From positions 1 through 7,893 of the forward strand of contig CAMATS010000087.1 of NCBI GenBank assembly GCA_945861195.1: 7,893 nt of DNA, in the 5' to 3' direction. Positions 5,205-7,893 of the stretch are shown here, piece after piece (the first letter of the stretch is position 1; each line of letters starts with the position of its first letter). The DNA is from Rhodoferax sp. OV413. GTDB taxonomy: Bacteria; Pseudomonadota; Gammaproteobacteria; Burkholderiales; Burkholderiaceae_C. A program made the translations under genes and the position numbers. The notes below the pieces were generated by a model. The model searched no databases. It saw nothing but the letters and a program-made list of their open reading frames with translations, and was not told the origin of the DNA.

Positions 5205-6284
5205 TCACAGCCTCATAAACCGGATCTCCGTGGCTGGGATCAGCAGGCTTACAGCCGTGCCCAGGGGCAGGCTTGGCTGGCCACGCACATGCGCTTGGTC
5301 GGCCAAAACCAGTGCGCTGCCAACCCGCACCTCATAGCGCAAGAACGCTCCGAGGAACTCCTGGTGGTGCACGACCCCGCTGAGCTGCAGGTGCCCGGCC
5401 AGCGCTGGCTGCTCGGCGCTGCACAGGCGCACGGCGTGGGGCCTGAATGCCATTTCGCTTGGCTCACTTGGCGCTACCAAGACGCTTGGCAAGGCCAGCA
5501 AGCCCAGTGCGGGCGATGCAAAGCTCGGCCCAGTGTCTCCGGCTAAAAACTGTCCGGCGAACAGGTTTGTCGAGCCGATGAACTGGCTGACAAAGCGGTT
5601 TTGTGGGTGGTCGAACAGCGCCAGCGGCGTGCCAACCTGTTGGATTACCCCCTGGTCGAGCACGGCGATGCGATCGCAGGTGGTCAGAGCCTCTTCCTGG
5701 TCGTGGGTGACAAACAGGGTGGTGATGTTGAGCCGGCGTTGCAGTTTTTTGAGTTCCTGGCGGGTTTGCAGCCTAAGCTTGGCGTCCAGGTTGGAGAGTG
5801 GCTCGTCTAGCAGCAGCAACTGCGGCTCGATGGCCAGCGTGCGAGCGATTGCCACGCGCTGCTGTTGTCCGCCCGACAACTGGCCCGGGCGACGCTGCTC
5901 CAAACCGTTTAGCTCCACCAGCTCCATCACGGCGGCTACCCGGCGCTTGATGTCGGCCGTGGGCAGCCGACGCTCCTCTAGCCCGAAAGCAATGTTTTGA
6001 GCCACAGTCATGTGCGGCCAAAGCGCATAGTTCTGAAACACCATGCCCACATTGCGTTGCCAGGGCGGCACCGCGCTGACGTCGCGCCCATCTATCAGTA
6101 CCCGACCTGCCTGGTTGCGGTTAAAGCCCGCTATCAAACGCAGCAGAGTCGACTTGCCTGAACCCGAGGGGCCCAGCAAAGCAAAAAACTCGCCGGGCTC
6201 GACCTTCAGGTTGATGTCGCGCAGCACCTGGGTCGTGCCAAAGTGCAGCGCCACATTCTCAATCGCCACAGCAACCGGCTTCAT
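5205..6284 (-). CDS. ABC transporter ATP-binding protein (Fe(III)/aminoethylphosphonate/polyamine-type importer)
   Basis: This 359-residue cytoplasmic ATPase powers the importer whose membrane part is encoded just upstream. The nucleotide-binding domain is complete: Walker A GPSGSGKST (38-46), Q-loop Gln84 (VFQNYALWPHMTV), signature LSGGQQQR (136-143), Walker B LLLLDEP (156-162) with D-loop SNLD, and H-loop His194 (VTHDQEEAL). The region after about residue 240 is a TOBE-type regulatory domain, as in the FbpC/PotA/MalK group; the FIGSTNLFAG stretch (about 236-245) is the usual junction. Length is typical (350-370). The start ATG overlaps the permease stop as ATGA, with AAAGGA (6293-6298) 8 bases ahead, so expression is translationally coupled. 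I favour an Fe(III)-type or 2-aminoethylphosphonate-type importer because of the fused permease partner, but ATPases of this group do not reveal the substrate. The binding protein is not in the window. Confidence 0.92.
   Translation of the reverse strand: MKPVAVAIENVALHFGTTQVLRDINLKVEPGEFFALLGPSGSGKSTLLRLIAGFNRNQAGRVLIDGRDVSAVPPWQRNVGMVFQNYALWPHMTVAQNIAFGLEERRLPTADIKRRVAAVMELVELNGLEQRRPGQLSGGQQQRVAIARTLAIEPQLLLLDEPLSNLDAKLRLQTRQELKKLQRRLNITTLFVTHDQEEALTTCDRIAVLDQGVIQQVGTPLALFDHPQNRFVSQFIGSTNLFAGQFLAGDTGPSFASPALGLLALPSVLVAPSEPSEMAFRPHAVRLCSAEQPALAGHLQLSGVVHHQEFLGAFLRYEVRVGSALVLADQAHVRGQPSLPLGTAVSLLIPATEIRFMRL
6281..6284 (-). other. 4-bp stop/start overlap (ATGA) coupling permease and ATPase
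   Basis: The permease stop TGA and the ATPase start ATG share bases as ATGA. A good Shine-Dalgarno (AAAGGA, 6293-6298) is embedded in the permease 3' end. This is a standard arrangement for coupled translation of ABC subunits. Confidence 0.85.
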
Positions 6285-7893
6285 GGTGCTGATCCTTTCA
6301 CATCATGGCTTGCATGCCGGGCTGCTACACGGTGCGTTAGCCAGGTGCCCAAGCCGATCAACAGCACCGCAATAACGCCCAGTGCAGCACCTGGCCCGCG
6401 CCCTGAGATCGATTGCATATAAAGGTAGATGCCATAAGACATGGGCGCCAGACTCTCGCGGCTGGTGAGCAGTATGGTTTCTGATATTTCCCCTGCTGCG
6501 GTGACAAAGCTCGTCACAAACCCGGCCAAAATGCCGCCCATCATCAGTGGCACCAGCACCCGGCGAAGGGTGCGCCAGCGGCTCGCACCCAAGTTTTCTG
6601 CGGCCTCCTCCAGTGCCGGATGTATTTGCGCCATTGCGGCCATACAAGAGCGCAGCGCATAGGGCAGCCGCCGCACGGCATAGGCGATGACAAAAATCAG
6701 CCAGCTGGCGGTGAGCGGCCCGACCCAGGGCAGCTCCACATCCTTGAAGGTACGCAAGTAGCCAATACCCAGCACCAGGCCCGGCATGGCCAGTGCCACG
6801 GTCACCATATGGTCGAGCAGTTGGCGCCCCGGCAATTGCGTGCGCATCACCAGGTAGGCAATGGCCGTGCCCAGCACCACGTCGAGCAGTGCGGCCAAGC
6901 CACAGTACAAAAAAGTATTCCAGATCATGCGCGTGCTGTCTTCGAGAACAGTGGCGTAATGCAACAGCGTGAACTGCTCGGGCAGCACCGTAAAGCTCCA
7001 AACCTTGGAGAGCGACAACAGCAAAATACCCAGGTGTGGCGACAACACCAACAGCAACACCGCCACGATCCAGCCGTAAGCTAGCAGTGATTGGCTGCCC
7101 GAGAGTTTGCGCCGTGGCGAGCTCACCCCGCCGCGCGACTGAATGGCAAAGTCGCCACGCTGCACAAACCACCAAGCCCCGCCCATCGCGGCAACCGAGA
7201 AAAGCACCAAAATAACGCAAATCACATAGCCGATCGGGTCTTCCAGGCCAATCGAGGTCACCCGCAAATAGGCTTGTGGCGCCAGCATATTTGTCACATT
7301 GAGCACCAGCGGCGTGCCAAGATCATCAAATACCTTGATAAATACCAACGATGCGCCGGCGATATAGCCCGGCAATGCCAGCGGGAAAACGATTTTTCGA
7401 AACAAGCGCCAGCCCGAGCTGCCCAGGTTTTGTCCGGCTTCCTCCATGGCTGGGTCGATATTGGCCAGCGACGCAGCCAGGTTCAGCAAGATGAATGGAA
7501 AATAATGCAGCGTCTCGACAAAGATCACGCCATTGAGGCCCTCCATCAGCGGCAGTGAGACCCCAAAGGCGCTGTTGAGCAGCAGGTTGACCGAACCCGA
7601 ACGCCCAAACAGCAACTGCATTGCCACAGCACCGACAAAGGCCGGCATGATCAGTGGCAGCACGCCCAGTGTTTGTATCAGCAAGGCGCCCCGAAACTCA
7701 AAGCGCGCCGTTATTGCTGCCAGCGGCACGGCCAGCAGGGTCGCAAAAAACACGGTCATGCCTGCCACATAGAGGCTGTTGGCGAAAGACTCGCGCATCA
7801 GCGAAATTTCTGCAAAGGCACTGAAATGCGCCAGGGTAAAGCCGCCCTGCGCGTTGCTAAATGCCGTGACCACCACGGTGGCCACCGGCAACA
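6281..7893 (-). CDS. ABC transporter permease, two fused permease domains, 5' end outside the window
   Basis: The frame is open across the window edge, so the N-terminus is missing; the 536 visible residues (from the last complete codon, 7889-7891) hold most of a double-length inner-membrane permease. Two binding-protein-dependent permease domains follow each other, each with an EAA loop that docks on the ATPase: EEAGQNLGSSGWRLFRKIVF (150-169) and EEAAENLGASRWRTLRRVLV (428-447). A polar linker (about 244-268, RGDFAIQSRGGVSSPRRK) separates the halves. Segments such as FDDLGTPLVL (188-197), AMPGLVLGIGYLRTF (368-382) and GRGPGAALGVIAV (497-509) recall fused FbpB-like iron permeases and the PhnU2-like permeases annotated for 2-aminoethylphosphonate. 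The single permease gene directly before a single ATPase gene fits this group, where one protein replaces the usual permease pair. The substrate-binding protein is expected upstream. Substrate: Fe(III), aminoethylphosphonate or similar; undecided. Confidence 0.9.
   Translation of the reverse strand, partial: LPVATVVVTAFSNAQGGFTLAHFSAFAEISLMRESFANSLYVAGMTVFFATLLAVPLAAITARFEFRGALLIQTLGVLPLIMPAFVGAVAMQLLFGRSGSVNLLLNSAFGVSLPLMEGLNGVIFVETLHYFPFILLNLAASLANIDPAMEEAGQNLGSSGWRLFRKIVFPLALPGYIAGASLVFIKVFDDLGTPLVLNVTNMLAPQAYLRVTSIGLEDPIGYVICVILVLFSVAAMGGAWWFVQRGDFAIQSRGGVSSPRRKLSGSQSLLAYGWIVAVLLLVLSPHLGILLLSLSKVWSFTVLPEQFTLLHYATVLEDSTRMIWNTFLYCGLAALLDVVLGTAIAYLVMRTQLPGRQLLDHMVTVALAMPGLVLGIGYLRTFKDVELPWVGPLTASWLIFVIAYAVRRLPYALRSCMAAMAQIHPALEEAAENLGASRWRTLRRVLVPLMMGGILAGFVTSFVTAAGEISETILLTSRESLAPMSYGIYLYMQSISGRGPGAALGVIAVLLIGLGTWLTHRVAARHASHDVKGSAP

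Noticed and set aside
1..7893. CRISPR arrays, tRNA/rRNA genes, insertion sequences, prophage or plasmid functions
   Set aside because: No regularly spaced repeats, cloverleaf-type sequences, transposase or phage motifs were seen on either strand.

Overview
This 7.9 kb window is a gene-dense, GC-rich stretch of bacterial chromosome. The gene types (paired EamA-family exporters, nitrile hydratase, exported MsrA, fused-permease ABC importer), the base composition and the short intergenic gaps fit a betaproteobacterium, probably Comamonadaceae (Rhodoferax/Polaromonas-like). That placement is an inference from protein flavour; no taxonomic marker gene is present. I see no tRNA, rRNA, CRISPR, insertion sequence or phage gene.

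Left part (1-2118): two drug/metabolite-transporter (DMT, EamA-type) permeases, each 313 residues, are transcribed divergently from a 96-bp spacer. The minus-strand one resembles the YddG aromatic amino acid exporter and is followed 18 bp later by a small membrane protein cut by the window edge. The plus-strand one is a general EamA exporter with no Shine-Dalgarno and a possible leaderless start.

Centre (2119-3514): a compact plus-strand pair encodes the alpha and beta subunits of a nitrile hydratase (nitrile + water to amide). Both subunits look like the iron-type family overall. The alpha metal claw, however, has the cobalt-type threonine, an extra preceding cysteine and Phe instead of Trp, and the beta position normally Tyr (iron) or Trp (cobalt) is Thr. 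No activator or amidase gene is next to it. This is the most interesting part of the window. An 88-bp convergent spacer with a 9-bp stem-loop follows.

Right part (3515-7893): a minus-strand PLP-dependent threonine/serine/3-hydroxyaspartate dehydratase-type enzyme is divergent from a plus-strand, probably exported, methionine sulfoxide reductase A. MsrA converges, with only 6 bp between stop codons, on a minus-strand ABC importer operon. In that operon a double-length permease (5' end beyond the window) overlaps its ATPase gene by 4 bp. The importer belongs to the Fe(III)/2-aminoethylphosphonate/polyamine-type group, and its binding-protein gene is presumably upstream, outside the window.

Apart from these local pairings I see no evidence that the blocks form one pathway. 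The window reads as ordinary chromosome carrying one unusual enzyme.
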